Assembly: GCF_019393635.1 (NCBI RefSeq)
Contig: NC_057866.1
Location: forward strand, 10,736,223-10,800,222
Direction of reading: 5' to 3'
DNA length: 64,000 nt
DNA from: Dromiciops gliroides
Lineage: Eukaryota; Chordata; Mammalia; Microbiotheria; Microbiotheriidae
Shown here: piece after piece, positions 1-27,279 of the stretch
Layout: each line of letters begins with the position of its first letter
Numbering within the stretch: the stretch's first letter is position 1
Translations under genes and position numbers: made by a program
Notes under the pieces: model-generated
Database searches by the model: none
What the model saw: only the letters and a program-made list of their open reading frames with translations
What the model was told of the DNA's origin: nothing

Positions 1-569
1 CCATCTCCTGTCTCCATGCTTTTGTCCAGGCTGTCCCTCGTGCCTGGAGTGCCCTCCCTCAGCACCTCCACCTCCAGCTTTCTGCCAAGGCTGATCTCCC
101 CCATCCCAGCCACCAGTGCCTCCCCTAAAAAAATTAAGTTGTATTCATTGTGTATTTGTGTGTTTTGTATGTTGTATGTCGGCCCCACCCCAGAAACTCT
201 CCAGGCTCCTGGTCAGGGACCCACGTTTGCCGCTCCAGCCCCTGCTCCCTGCCCAGGAGGGTTTGCAACCTGAGCCAGGGTGAGCATTAGTCTGGGCCTC
301 ATCGCCTGTGCTTCCTGCATCTCTCTGCCTTCTAGACCTCCTCCTGCCTGGCTCCCAGGACAGCCTCTCCCAGACCCTGCCTTGGGGGCCATGCACAACA
401 AAGGGGTGCTTCCCCCCAAGTTCCCAGGGCCAGATGCCCGGGTCTCCCAAGGAGCCAGACCCCAAGGCAAACATCCCTGAAGTGATGGGCAGGGTGATGG
501 CCTGTTCTCCGCAAAAAGAACTTTCCAGCCTCATCCTTCCACCCGGCTGCCATTGGGGACATATCCTGT

Positions 570-690
570 GCCTCATTTTACAGCTGAAGAAACTGAGGCT
601 CTGAGATGTTAAGTGGCCTGCAGATAGTTCGTGGCAGAGCCAGAACTTTAACTCAGTCCTTGGATGCCAGATCATACCCTCGGTGCCCCC
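570..690 (-). repeat. MIR-type CORE-SINE fragment
   Basis: Contains ttttacagctgaagaaactg followed by ttaagtggcc, the reverse complement of the conserved MIR core. The rest of 1-960 holds nothing I can name. Confidence 0.6.
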
Positions 691-959
691 TGTGCCCCCC
701 TGTGCCCGAGGGGAGCAGAGGCCTCTGACCCCAGGAGTGAAGGCCCCACTGTTCCCTTCTAGACTCAAGGCCTTTGGCTGGAAGAAGGTCCATGGTCAGC
801 AGAGGGCTCAGATAAAACTTCCCCTTTCCCATCACTTCAAACATCTGAGAACATCCCAGAGCCAGGACATCCCTGCCCTGCCCTGCCCTACCCTCTGCAG
901 AGCCCCCTTCACACAGAATAGCCAGGCCTGTGCACCCCCAGCTACAGAATGCCGCCCAA

Positions 960-1084
960 TGTCCCCAAGTACCAGACACACACACACACGGGCACACACG
1001 TGCGCACACACATGCACACGCACACGCACACACACACTCCACAAAAGAGAACACACAACCAGACATTGGGATGGGATTTTTATT
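960..1084 (-). terminator. RPS6KA4: RPS6KA4 poly(A) signal and GU-rich downstream element
   Basis: The minus strand reads AATAAA at 1084-1079. Some 40-110 bases further on, the (CA)n tract at 976-1036 becomes a run of GU in the transcript, the usual downstream element for cleavage and polyadenylation. Confidence 0.6.
976..1036. repeat. (CA)n microsatellite
   Basis: Imperfect CA dinucleotide run interrupted by g and tg steps; it lies just past the RPS6KA4 poly(A) signal. Confidence 0.9.
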
Positions 1085-2285
1085 TTGAAGTCAAAGGCAC
1101 GGCCTGGACCGGCTGAGGCAGTGACCAGATAAGCAATGTGGGAGCCCCCTCCCACCAGCCCAGCAGCACTCCCCCACCCTCCCCAGCACCCCTTCCCCCA
1201 AGCCTGGGGAAGCTGCGCAAAAGCAGGGGGCAGTGTCAGAGGGTAGGACCCTCCCCCAAGAGGGACCTTCTTCCCCACGTCCCTTCAGCTACTCCAGGAG
1301 GGAGGCCCACCCAGCCTGGTGGGGGAGGGGGAAAATGGGAGAAGGCCCACTGGGGGGCTGGGATAAGGAGGGGGTGGGGAGCTCACAGTGACTCTCAGCA
1401 CCCCTCTCCCTACCCGGGGGTGCAGCGGCTTCCACGAGACTTTGAGTCTTTGGTGGAGAGAATTGCACAGACGCCCCATAAATTGACAGTTTTGGACTTG
1501 GGGCAACATCCCCTTCCGAACAACAGGGTCCCCACATGACCTGCTCCCCAAGCAGGCAGGGAAGGGGAGCCCCGGTCCTCACTATGGCCACTCAGCTCAG
1601 TGCTTGGAGAAATGGGAGGGGGGAGAGAGGCAGGCCTAGGCTCATCAGACAGAGAAGCCTCACACCTGCCCCTCTCTCGGGCCCAGGCCTGGCTGGCTGC
1701 AGGCCAGGCTGAAAAGGAGCCGGAGGAGGGCAGGGCTGGCCAAGCACACCCACCAAGCAGGCTGCATGAACAGCCTGGCCCGGCCCCCCCAACTCCGAAG
1801 CTGCCACCACACCAGGAAGTCCTGGCAAAGAGGCAGAGGCAAGAGGGGGGACGTCAGCAGTCCCTACTGCCCCTCAGCTCCCCTCAGAATCCCTGCATCA
1901 CTAACTACCTGGAAAGACATAAAAAAAAGTTCTGTTTATAAAAATACTTCTGTCTCAGTCTCTGGGAGGGGTGGGGGGCTCAGTGGGGGAAGGAACAGGG
2001 ACTGGGCTGGGAGGGCCTTCAGGGGCAAGATGGATGGGAGGATGCAAAGATGTCAAGGAGGGGGGAAGGAGCAAGATTGGTTCTGGAGGAAATGGGGTGG
2101 GGGGGCAGGGCAAAGGGTGAGGGTGTTCCCCCCATGCAGCTCCCCCAGACCCAATGCAGAGTCACATCCCTCCTGCTTCTTCCTCCCAGGTCAGTTTCCC
2201 TCCCCTTGGAGCTGACCTCTCCAACCCCCAGTTCACAGTGGACCCCAAGCAGACGGCCTCCCTCACCCAGCTCCTGTCCACCCCA
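1060..2285 (-). other. RPS6KA4: RPS6KA4 3' UTR
   Basis: GC-rich sequence between the TAG at 2286 and the first convincing minus-strand poly(A) signal at 1079-1084. There is no repeat insertion inside it. A second A-rich spot at about 1920-1945 has no AATAAA on the minus strand. Confidence 0.6.
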
Positions 2286-18431
<16,146 letters not shown>

Positions 18432-18719
18432 GGCTGGGGGCTCCGGGGGGGGGGGCGGGCTCCGGGGGCGGCGGCGGCGCTGCGGGCTCCGGGCGGCGCC
18501 GGTTACATGGCGGCCGAGGCCGGGGCGGGCGCTTCCTGGTGCCGCCTCCCGCCCCGCGCTGCTGCGCCAGCCCCGGCCCTGCCCGCCCCGGCCGGCGCGC
18601 CCCGCCCCGCGGGGCCTGACTCAGGCCACCGGAATGTGACAGGCCACTGAAGCGACCGTGGCGGCCCTGCGCAGCCCACGCCCCGCCGGACCCCCTGCTC
18701 AATGTGAGCCCTGCCTCTC

Positions 18720-19700
18720 CAACCGTGCAACCGAAAGCCCCCGCCTCATTAAACCCGCTCCCTTACTTAAGCAGAACCATTCGCCCCCAACCCCTTCCTA
18801 ACCAGCTGCATTTCCCGGGCCCTCACCCCGATGGAAGAACCTGGGCAGGCCCCCCATCCAGCCCAGTCCAGTAGCACCACCCAAGTGGTCTTGGGCTAGC
18901 CCCGGTCCTAACTAGGACAGCCTAAACCCACCATGCTTAAACAGGGATTGGCCCCTGGAGCTGGACTCCTCTCAGCCCCATGATGCAAACTCCCCCAACA
19001 CGAAACTAGAAGGAGGCCTGACATGTGGGAAACTGTTTACCTGGAGATCTCCCAGGGAGGCCAGACCCATTAAACCTCGTTAAGCAGGTTAAACCGAGGA
19101 CTGGACAGCTCTGGCCCCCAGGATCCAGGAGGGCATGACCAGGACCCCTTCCCTGTGGGCCTTGGAGCTGAGACACCTGGCACCTCACCTGGCCCTTGCC
19201 TAACTAAGGCCCAGGCACTCTTACCCCCACACCACCAGGACCCCACAGAGCCAGGACTAGGCACCCCCAGTCACACAGAGGACCTTGGTCCTGATGTTTC
19301 TGGACCCTAGCTGAGCCAGGGCCCAAGAGCTCTCACCCCTAGCCACTCCCATGATCTCCAACCTGGGGCAATGGGGTCCAAGAACCTCCCCACCCCACCC
19401 CAGCTGGCTTCAGCTGAGCTAGGCACTGACCTGCCCAGAACCTGACCATGGTACCTGCTTAACCGTGAACTCCTGGGATCTTAAACCTTGTCCCAGGGCA
19501 AGCCTGACCTCACACAGCCTCCCCAGCACCCCTGGACCTCAACCAGGACCTTGTACCTGGAATTTCAGCCAGTACCCTGGGGCTCTGGGCCCCAGTTTAA
19601 CCAGGTCTGTAGCCCCGGGGCCACTGATATCACCAGGGCCCTTGGGCCCCCAACCATGCCATGCACCCTGGGCCCCTGCTCCTGAACATTGTTAGCCTGG
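18720..19700. repeat. Degenerate repetitive intergenic stretch
   Basis: Recurrent short motifs such as accaggacc, ttaaacc and ggcccctgg at irregular spacing suggest an eroded minisatellite. No coding sequence seen. Confidence 0.4.
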
Positions 19701-20084
19701 AAGTTCCTGCCTGTGAACACAGGCTGGTATCTAGCTCCCACGGTGGCTCACTCAAGGCTCTGAAGTAGACACCAACATCAGGAAGTAGAGGCCAAAGTCA
19801 GGCAGACCCAGAACCATGGTAGGGTGCCCCAGAGCTGGCCCCCAGACCAGGCCTCGAAACCCCGTGCTGCCGGCTCAGCACAAGCCTGGAACGCAGAGGC
19901 CAGCCTGGGCATCGTCTCCAGACCAGGAGCATCAGGGCTGGGGCAGGAGAGGGGGAGATGGCTGGGATGGGCTGCACTGGAGGCCTGGACAGCCCCTCAG
20001 AACCTGGAGGGGACAGTGTCCCCTCCAAAGGAACCACAATAATGTGCATCTTCTCTGCTGGTGCTTTGTAGCTGTGCCAAGTGA

Positions 20085-20220
20085 TTTCCCATCATCATCC
20101 ATCAGTCAACAAGCATTTGGTAAATGCCAACTGTGTGCTGGGCACTGTGCCAAGTGCTGGGGGTACAGTAGGAGGCAAAAGACAGTCCCTGCCCTCAAGG
20201 AGCTCAGAGTCCAATGGGAG
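20085..20220 (+). repeat. Old interspersed repeat (MIR/L2-like, unnamed)
   Basis: Contains tcaacaagcatttggtaaat and gtccctgccctcaaggagct. Relatives occur at 22650-22790, 61468-61560 and 62745-62860. Confidence 0.5.
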
Positions 20221-20406
20221 AGACAGCATGCATGCTACAGGCTGTTACATGCCATATGCAGGAGGAGCAACCAGGTGGTACAGTGGTTACAGCACTGGGC
20301 CTAGAGTCAGGAAGACCTGAGTTCAAGCCTAGCATCTGACACTTTACTAGCTGTGTGACCCTGGGTAAATCATTTAACCTCATCTGTAAAAATGAGCTGG
20401 AGAGCA

Positions 20407-20552
20407 GGGCAGCTAGGTGGCGCAGTGGCACAGGCCCTGGAGTCAGGAGTACCTGAGTTCAAATCTGGCCTCAGACACTTAACACTTACTAGCTGTGTGA
20501 CCCTGGGCAAGTCACTTAACCCCAATTGCCTCACTAAAAAAACAAAAAAAAG
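20407..20552 (+). repeat. WSINE1-type SINE nested in older SINE
   Basis: Flanked by repeated agctggaga at both sides, consistent with a target duplication. Confidence 0.92.
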
Positions 20553-20615
20553 AGCTGGAGAAGGAAATGGTAAGTCAGTCCAGTATCTCTGTCAAGAAAA
20601 CCCCAAATTGGGGGT

Positions 20616-20771
20616 GGGGGGGGGCAGCTAGGGGGCTCAGTGGATAAAATACTGGCCCTGGATTCAGGAGTACCTGAGTTCAAATCCGGCCTCAGACACT
20701 TGACATTTACTAGCTGTGTGACCCTGGGCAAGTCACTTAACCCCCGTTGCCCTGAAAAAAAAAAAAAAAAA
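20616..20771 (+). repeat. WSINE1-type SINE nested in older SINE
   Basis: Flanked by repeated aagaaaaccccaaat at both sides. Confidence 0.92.
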
Positions 20772-21049
20772 GAAAACCCCAAATGGGGTCACAGAGTCAG
20801 ACACATTACTTGTGCAGGATAAATGGGAAAGTAATTGGAGAAGGCTTCCTTGGAGAAGCCAGGGAGCTCAGTAATTGGAGTGAGGGTGGGGATTGTTCCA
20901 GTCTTAGGGGTCACCCGAGATGGTGTCATCAGATGGAAGAAGACATGGCAGGGAGTAGAGTGTAAGAAGAGGGGCTGGGTGATGAAGGGCTTTGAAAGTC
21001 AAAGGACTTTGTATTTGCTCCTGGGAGCCATAGGGAGCCACGGGAGGTC

Positions 21050-21137
21050 ATCGAGTAAGGGAGTAATGTTGTCAGATCTGCACTTTAGGAAAATCGAGTA
21101 AGGGAGTAATGTTGTCAGACCTGCACTTTAGGAAAAT
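21050..21137. repeat. Tandem duplication of a 44-bp unit
   Basis: The unit starting gagtaagggagtaatgttgt is present twice in direct succession with one difference. It lies inside an old interspersed repeat of unassigned class (about 20830-21190). Confidence 0.9.
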
Positions 21138-21489
21138 CCCTTCGGTGGCCAAATGAAGGATTGACTGGAATGGGGAATGACTGGGGGCAGGCAGACCCCC
21201 AGCAGCCACTGCAGTTGACCAGGGACAGAGGAGGAAACTGAGGTCCCAAGTGTCTGAGGCTGCACAGGATTCTCCCCTTGCCGCTGAAGGCCATGGAGAG
21301 CTCCTGATGTGAACAACAATCACTGTGTGACTCTGGGTCAGTCCCTTTCCCTCTCTGGGCCTCAGAGGGCTGGGGTTGGATTCATCTATCTCTTGGGTCC
21401 CCTCTATCTCTGCTCGTGTCTCCACAGATGATTTTCTGTCCTAGAGCCCACCTAGTGACAATAGAGAAAGCATGACGTAAACCTCAAAA

Positions 21490-22310
21490 TCCTGTCAGGC
21501 CCCTAGTGTCAGGATAGGCCTGGATTCAAATCCTACCTGTGACAACCTTGGGTAAGCCCTTACTCTCCAGGTGTAAGTTCCCTCATCTGTAAAATGGGAG
21601 TGTGATAAAGATAGCACGGCACCTTTTCAGGTCTTTGGGCACTTATATACCTGCACCAGGGGCTGGGGGAGGATGCCCCAAATCCCACAGGAGATTTGTC
21701 AAGAGCCAGAGGCTCTGAAGGAAAACTGCCAGGGTTTTGCCTAGTCTAGGGCGGCCCCTCAGGAAAACAGGAGTCTGGCCAGGCCTAGGTCCAAGGTTAC
21801 ACCCTGTGGGGGGCAGCACCAGAGAAATGAGGGCCATGCCCCACCCCCATCAGGGTCAGGAGCCGAATGCTTTTCTCTCCAGCAGGGGGCACTGCTGGAG
21901 AGGGCACAGCAGTGGGGCTAATCGAAGCCAGTAAGTCATCACAAGAGACATCAGAGATAACCCCCTCCAATCCATCCTCTTACATATGGGAAAGAGGTCA
22001 CCCTGGTGGCCCCCTGTATGATGAGAAGTCAGTGCTAGGACGTAACAGCTCACTTAACCCAGCCCCTTTTACAGATGGGGAAACTGAGGCCCAAGTTGCT
22101 GGGCACTGCCCACGGCCCCATAGGTGATAGGGCGGTCTGCTGTATCATAGATCAGAGCACCACAGACAGAGAGGGAAGGGTTTGTCTCGGTCCTCTGGGC
22201 CAATCCCCTCATTTTAAGAAGGGAAGGGGCCTTGCCTAAGGTCCCACAGTAGCAGAACTGGGATCAGAAGACAGGGCTCCAAACCCCTAGCTCCTTCCAC
22301 GACACCTAAT
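21490..22310. repeat. Scattered MIR remnants
   Basis: 21510-21615 is sense (cctcatctgtaaaatgggag). 22060-22130 (acagatggggaaactgaggc) and 22150-22300 (cattttaagaagggaaggg) are antisense. I see nothing else in 21190-22640. Confidence 0.5.
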
Positions 22311-22649
22311 TAAGGGGCACTGGCCAGGGTGAGCTCCTGGGAGGGGGCTGGGAAGGAAGCCCAGAGTGCAGCCGTGATTATCACCTCCCCCATCCCCCCC
22401 CCCACCTGGGTCTTTTGGGAAGCTTTTCTCCAGGAGGTCCTTAGAGCTCAGGAGGGGAGGCCTTGGGATGCTGATGACAGAGAAGCCTGTGCTTGGCCAG
22501 CAAGCACCATCCGCCACCCCAGACACTGTGGCTCCAAGAGACAGGAGGTCATAATGCTCATTATAACTCAGTGCTCATTCTTTTCTATTGACTAAGGTAC
22601 ATATCTGTCGTTTCTCGAATTGCGGATAAACTTCTGGTGGGAGGCTCAT

Positions 22650-22790
22650 TGAGCTGACTAGAATCAATCGATAAGCATTTATCAGGCTTGTGCTCTATAC
22701 TGAGGGTTGTGCTAACTGCTAGAGATACAAAGACAAAGGACAAAAATAGAACTTCTTGGCCTACATGTTCTCTAAAGCTCCTCCAGGTCA
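22650..22790 (+). repeat. Old interspersed repeat, same family as 20085
   Basis: Contains tcgataagcatttatcaggc and agagatacaaagacaaagga. Confidence 0.45.
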
Positions 22791-22889
22791 AGGAGCCCGT
22801 GCCACACTGTGGGAAGAGCATTCCCTCTGGGTTCCGGAGGCCTGGCCCTCATGTGACCTTGGATAAATCACTTCACTTCCCGGACTCTC

Positions 22890-23700
22890 ACAGCATCAAA
22901 ATGAAGGCCTTGCAAATGCTGCAGAGGGTATGGGGAAACGGACACACAAACGCCCTGTTGGCAGAGCTCGGAATCGGTCTGGTCATTTTGGAATGCAATT
23001 TGGAACCATCTCCCAAAGTTACTCATTTGTACCCACCCCTTGACCCAGCCATGCCACTACCAAGCCAGTACCCCCAAGAAGATTAAAAAAAGAGAAGGAC
23101 TCATATGTACAAAAAATATTTATATCCTGGGCAAGTCACTTAACCCTCATTGCCCTGCCAAAAAATATATATTTTTTAAAAATATATTTATAGCAGCTGT
23201 TTTTGGGGATGGTAAAGAATGGGAAACAGAGGGAGTGCCCATCCATTGGCGCATGGCTGAATGGGTTATGGCATATGAATGTGGTGGAATCCTATGGTGC
23301 TGTGCAAAATGATGAAGGGCCTGGTTTCAGAAAGGCATGGGAAGGCCTATGTGAACTGATGCAGAGGGGAGAGAGGAACCAGGAGAACAGTTTGGACAAT
23401 AACAATATTTGTAAGAACTCTCATCATTGGCTTGACCGACCACAATTCCAGAGAACCCTTGAGGAAGTACAATAGCCCAGCCCCTGCCTAAGAGATCAGG
23501 GGCTCAAGATGGAGGAGTCAACCTGCATTTGTGGATGTGGCCAACGCAGGAATTTTTTTTGTTTGACTGCACATTTGTTGCAAGGGGCTTTGTTATTATT
23601 TTTTTCCACTTGGGGAGAGACAAGAGGCAGAAAGAATAGATTTCTGTTCGCTGAAAAAATTCAATTTTCTTAAAGATTTGGATTTTGGGGTCCTTTCTAT
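22890..23700 (+). mobile_element. L1 3' portion, old copy
   Basis: Has the L1 3' order gttggcagagctcgg, tggaatgcaatttggaacca, tatttatagcagctg, gtggtggaatcctatggtgc, atttcagaaaggcatggga-like and agaaccaggagaac-like segments. A stray SINE 3' tail (about 23127-23163) interrupts it. 23700-24585 holds nothing I can assign apart from a short MIR3/L2-like tail at 24510-24580. Confidence 0.65.
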
Positions 23701-24586
23701 CTTAAAATTGTATATTTCTTTACAGGCCAGTTTCCCAATCCAGCTAATCCTAAAACTTCCTTCCCCGCCCCAATCCCAGCTCCATTGCCTAAACAGGCCA
23801 CTCCCTGCTAGATGTTAAACCAGCCCTATACTCCAGTCATATCCCTGGGCCCGCCAGGGGGTGTGGCCACACATCCCAGGGATAATAGCTCCTTCCCATC
23901 TGGACAGAAACCAAGAATGGGCAGCTAGCTCTGTCAGAGAGTGGCTCAGTTACAAGACGGTTCAACCAATTAGCGTAGGCCTTGCTCAGAGCCAGCCTGG
24001 CCTCTGTGGCCTGCCCAGCAGGGGAACACAGTGCCAGGCCTGTATGCCACTCAGACAGATGGGGTGACCTTTGCAAGTAAGGACACAGAGAGCTGGGAAA
24101 GGGGCAGGTTTTGGGGGCAGGAGGCCTTCCCCCTTCTCTGGGGTGATGAGGCTCTCTCAGCCTCCTCCCTGATTGCCTGAACCAACCTTTGGAGACTTAG
24201 GAGAAAGAGGCTGTGTCAGTGTTTCTCGGGGGCTACCCTCTCTGGTCCCTTCCTGCTTCAAACTTGCCATCATCCCATGGTTCAGGGAAAGAGAATTTGG
24301 AGACTGAGAAGCTCAGAAAGATGAGGACAGTCTGGAACGACTGAAGAGTGAGTGTAGTAGGGATAATTCCAAGATGGGCTGAGGTCATCCCTGCTCCTTG
24401 GGACCCTGAGCTTTCCTCTAGGTCTGTCCTGGTCCATCTTTGTTAGGGCTCTCTCCCCATCAAAAATACTGCGTTATTCACTTTGAGACGTTTTGTATTT
24501 GTTGCTCCACCAAAAGCTGCCCGAGGTCAGGGACTGTCACATTGTTCACATATGGTAGGTATTTGACAAATCTTCTGTTTATCAAA

Positions 24587-24830
24587 GGGGCAACTAGGTG
24601 GCAGCAATAAGAGTGCCAGGCTCAGAGTCAGGAAGAGTCATCTTGAGTTCAAATCTGGCCTCAGACATTTACTAGTTGTGTGATCCTGGACAAGTCACTT
24701 CACCCTACCTGCCTCAGTTTCTCATCTGTAAAATGAGCTAGACAAGGAAATGGCAAACCACTCCATTGTCATTGCCAAGAAAACCCTAAATGGGGCCATG
24801 AAGAATTGGGCACACCTGGACAACTATGAA
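24587..24830 (+). repeat. Older long SINE, full-length type
   Basis: Head ggggcaactaggtggcagca, B box, then a long 3' half with ctcatctgtaaaatgagcta and aagaaaaccctaaatggggc. Confidence 0.85.
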
Positions 24831-24869
24831 ACAGAGGGTTGAGAGCAGCATTTCATAGCTTGTCACTTT

Positions 24870-26300
24870 TTTTGTATTAATAAGGGAAAAGATTTTTTCC
24901 CCATGATCTTGTTATCTTCCCCTTCTTCCAATACCCTGCGAATTGATCCCTTAGCACCATCAAAGCGGCAGCACCTCCAGCATGGACTCCCTCTGTGTCT
25001 ACTTGGTATAATCTACCTATTTCTCCTGCCTTTCTTCTCTTTAATACTATTTCCACTCCCTCTAGAGGCTCAACCAAGACTATGATATTAGAGTCCAAGT
25101 ATGGTGGCTCTCAGAGCCTCAATGATGAAAAAGGTTTGTTATCTAAAAAAACAAAACTCTGTAGATCTTTTCTGCTTGTTTGCTCATCTACCTTCTGTTC
25201 CCATCCTTAAGTGCCCTCAGGATAACTTGGCTCAGTTGGATCCTCCACTAAGCTTCCTTTCAACCCATTTTTCCCACTACTGCTTCCCTGTCTTATCACA
25301 TAATGCTGCTCTTTTGTGAACAAGTGTCTATTATAAACTAATATTACCTTTGGCCACCATATTTCTCCATTCAACAAGTCAACCTGATTTTTCATGACTA
25401 AGGTTCTTTTTTTTTTTTTAAGGTTCTCATTATGGTCATTGATTCATTTCAGTTCAATTTCTGGGTAAAATGATTTTAATCTGGTCCAATTCCTTCTTTT
25501 CTTTATTACTCATTTTTGGTTTGAATCGGTCAGGATTGATTTGTTTCAATTGCCTGCCGTGCCTTTTTTTTCTATCTTTTTTTTTTTACTCTTTCTTCTA
25601 GCCTTTTCTAATTTTACAAGTCCGTGGTCTTGACCACAGTGTATTCAGGAATCAACTCCCACATTGGTAATGAGTCATTTCCCGCTTGTTAAAATAGAAT
25701 GTTTGCAACGTTACTCAGTTCATACCTCATGGCGACCCCACCAAAGCTTTTCTTGGAAACAAACACTCACAATCTATAGAGGTGAGGTTTCTTCCTATGT
25801 GGTCTGCCCCTCTTTGGCCCATCTCATTCCTTCTCCTTCTAATATATTTCTCACCATCCTTCCCTATCCCTACCTTCATACCAAAGTCAGCGATATCAGA
25901 CTAGATATTGACTGAATTTGGAGGGCCATAGTGGATTCTTCAAAGAATTTCTCCACTTCCTCCTTCTCTGCAATTCTTTTCTTGCTGATTTAAATACTCA
26001 CAAATATTTATCTTGAACTCTTCCTTATGAGATGGTCAAATGTCCCATTGCCTTTGGATGCAGCATTGAAGCAACTCCACCTACTCCATCCATGGCCTCT
26101 GTCGAGAGAGCCTAGGAGCCAACCTTTCACTGAGCTCCAGTCTCCTTCTTTCTTCTGGCTTCATTTATAGGGAGAATGTCCAAATCAATTCACCTTCTCC
26201 AGTAGTACCTGTGTGTCCTTGGGCAGGTTACTTAGCCTCTCTGTGACACCTCATTTTCACCATATGAAGAACAAGAGGGTTGGACTAAATGTCCTCTTTC
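24870..26300. other. Unassigned AT-rich stretch, possibly a diverged repeat
   Basis: T-rich on the plus strand. On the minus strand 24877-25395 has two short open segments without a recognised family. A fossil element of unknown class is possible but unsupported. No host gene seen. Confidence 0.25.
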
Positions 26301-27023
26301 TAAGGCGGAAATAGTAAATGCATCCCTCTCAGATCATGATGCAATAAAAATTACATGTAATAAAGAGCCATGGAAAGGTAGACTGAAAATTACATTGGAA
26401 ACTAAGCAATCTCATCCTAATGAATGAGTGGGTCAAACAACAAATCATAGAAACAATCAATAACTTCATCCAAGAGAATGACAATAATGAGACAACATAC
26501 CAAAACCTATGGGATGCAGCCAAAGCAGTGCTTAGGGGAAATTTTATATCTCTAAATGCTTACATGAACTCCCTAAGAAAAAAACTCCAGGGCCATATGG
26601 GTTTACAAGTGAATTCTACCAAACATTTAAAGAACAATTAATTCCAATACTATACAAACTATTTGGAAAAATAGGTGAAGAAGAAGTTCTAACAAATTCC
26701 TTTTATGATGCAAATATGGTGTTGATACCTAAACCAGGCAGAGCCAAAACAGAGAAAGAAAATTACAGACCAATTTCCCTAATGAATATCGATGCAAAAA
26801 TCTTAAATAAAATATTACCAAGGAGATTACAGCAAGTGATCACCAGGATAATACGCCATGACCAGGTGGGATTTATACCAGGAATGCAAGGCTGGTTCAA
26901 CATTAGAAAAACTATTAATATAATTAACCACATACATAACAAAACTAACCAAAATCAATTATCTCAATAGATGCAGAGAAAGCATTTGACAAAATACAAC
27001 ACTCATTCCTATTAAAAACGCTA

Positions 27024-27178
27024 GGGGGGGGCAGCTAGGTGGCACAGTGGATAGAGCACCGGCCTTGGAGTCAGGAGGACTTGAGTTCAAATCCAGCCTC
27101 AGACACTTAACACTTACTAGCTGTGTGACCCTGGGCAAGTCACTTAACCCCAATTGCATCACCAAAAGAAAAAAAAAA
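27024..27178 (+). repeat. WSINE1-type SINE
   Basis: Full-length copy inserted in the L1 reverse-transcriptase region. Confidence 0.93.
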
Positions 27179-27192
27179 GGAAATGTTTGTCA

Positions 27193-27279
27193 GGGGCTGC
27201 TAGGTGGCGCAGTGGATAGAGCACTGGCCCCTGGGCAAGTCACTTAACCCCAACTGCCTCACCAAAACAAAACAAAACA
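27193..27279 (+). repeat. WSINE1-type SINE, internally deleted
   Basis: Head to actggccc joins directly to ctgggcaagtcac; the middle 60 bases are missing. Confidence 0.9.

Larger units (their letters stand above)
20264..20815 (+). repeat. Older long SINE carrying two younger SINE insertions
   Basis: The older SINE (20264-20402, 20553-20613, 20772-20815) reads through two interruptions: aatgagctgg ... gagctggagaagg ... aagaaaaccccaaat ... ggggtcacagagtcagaca. Its longer 3' half is absent from WSINE1. Confidence 0.85.
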
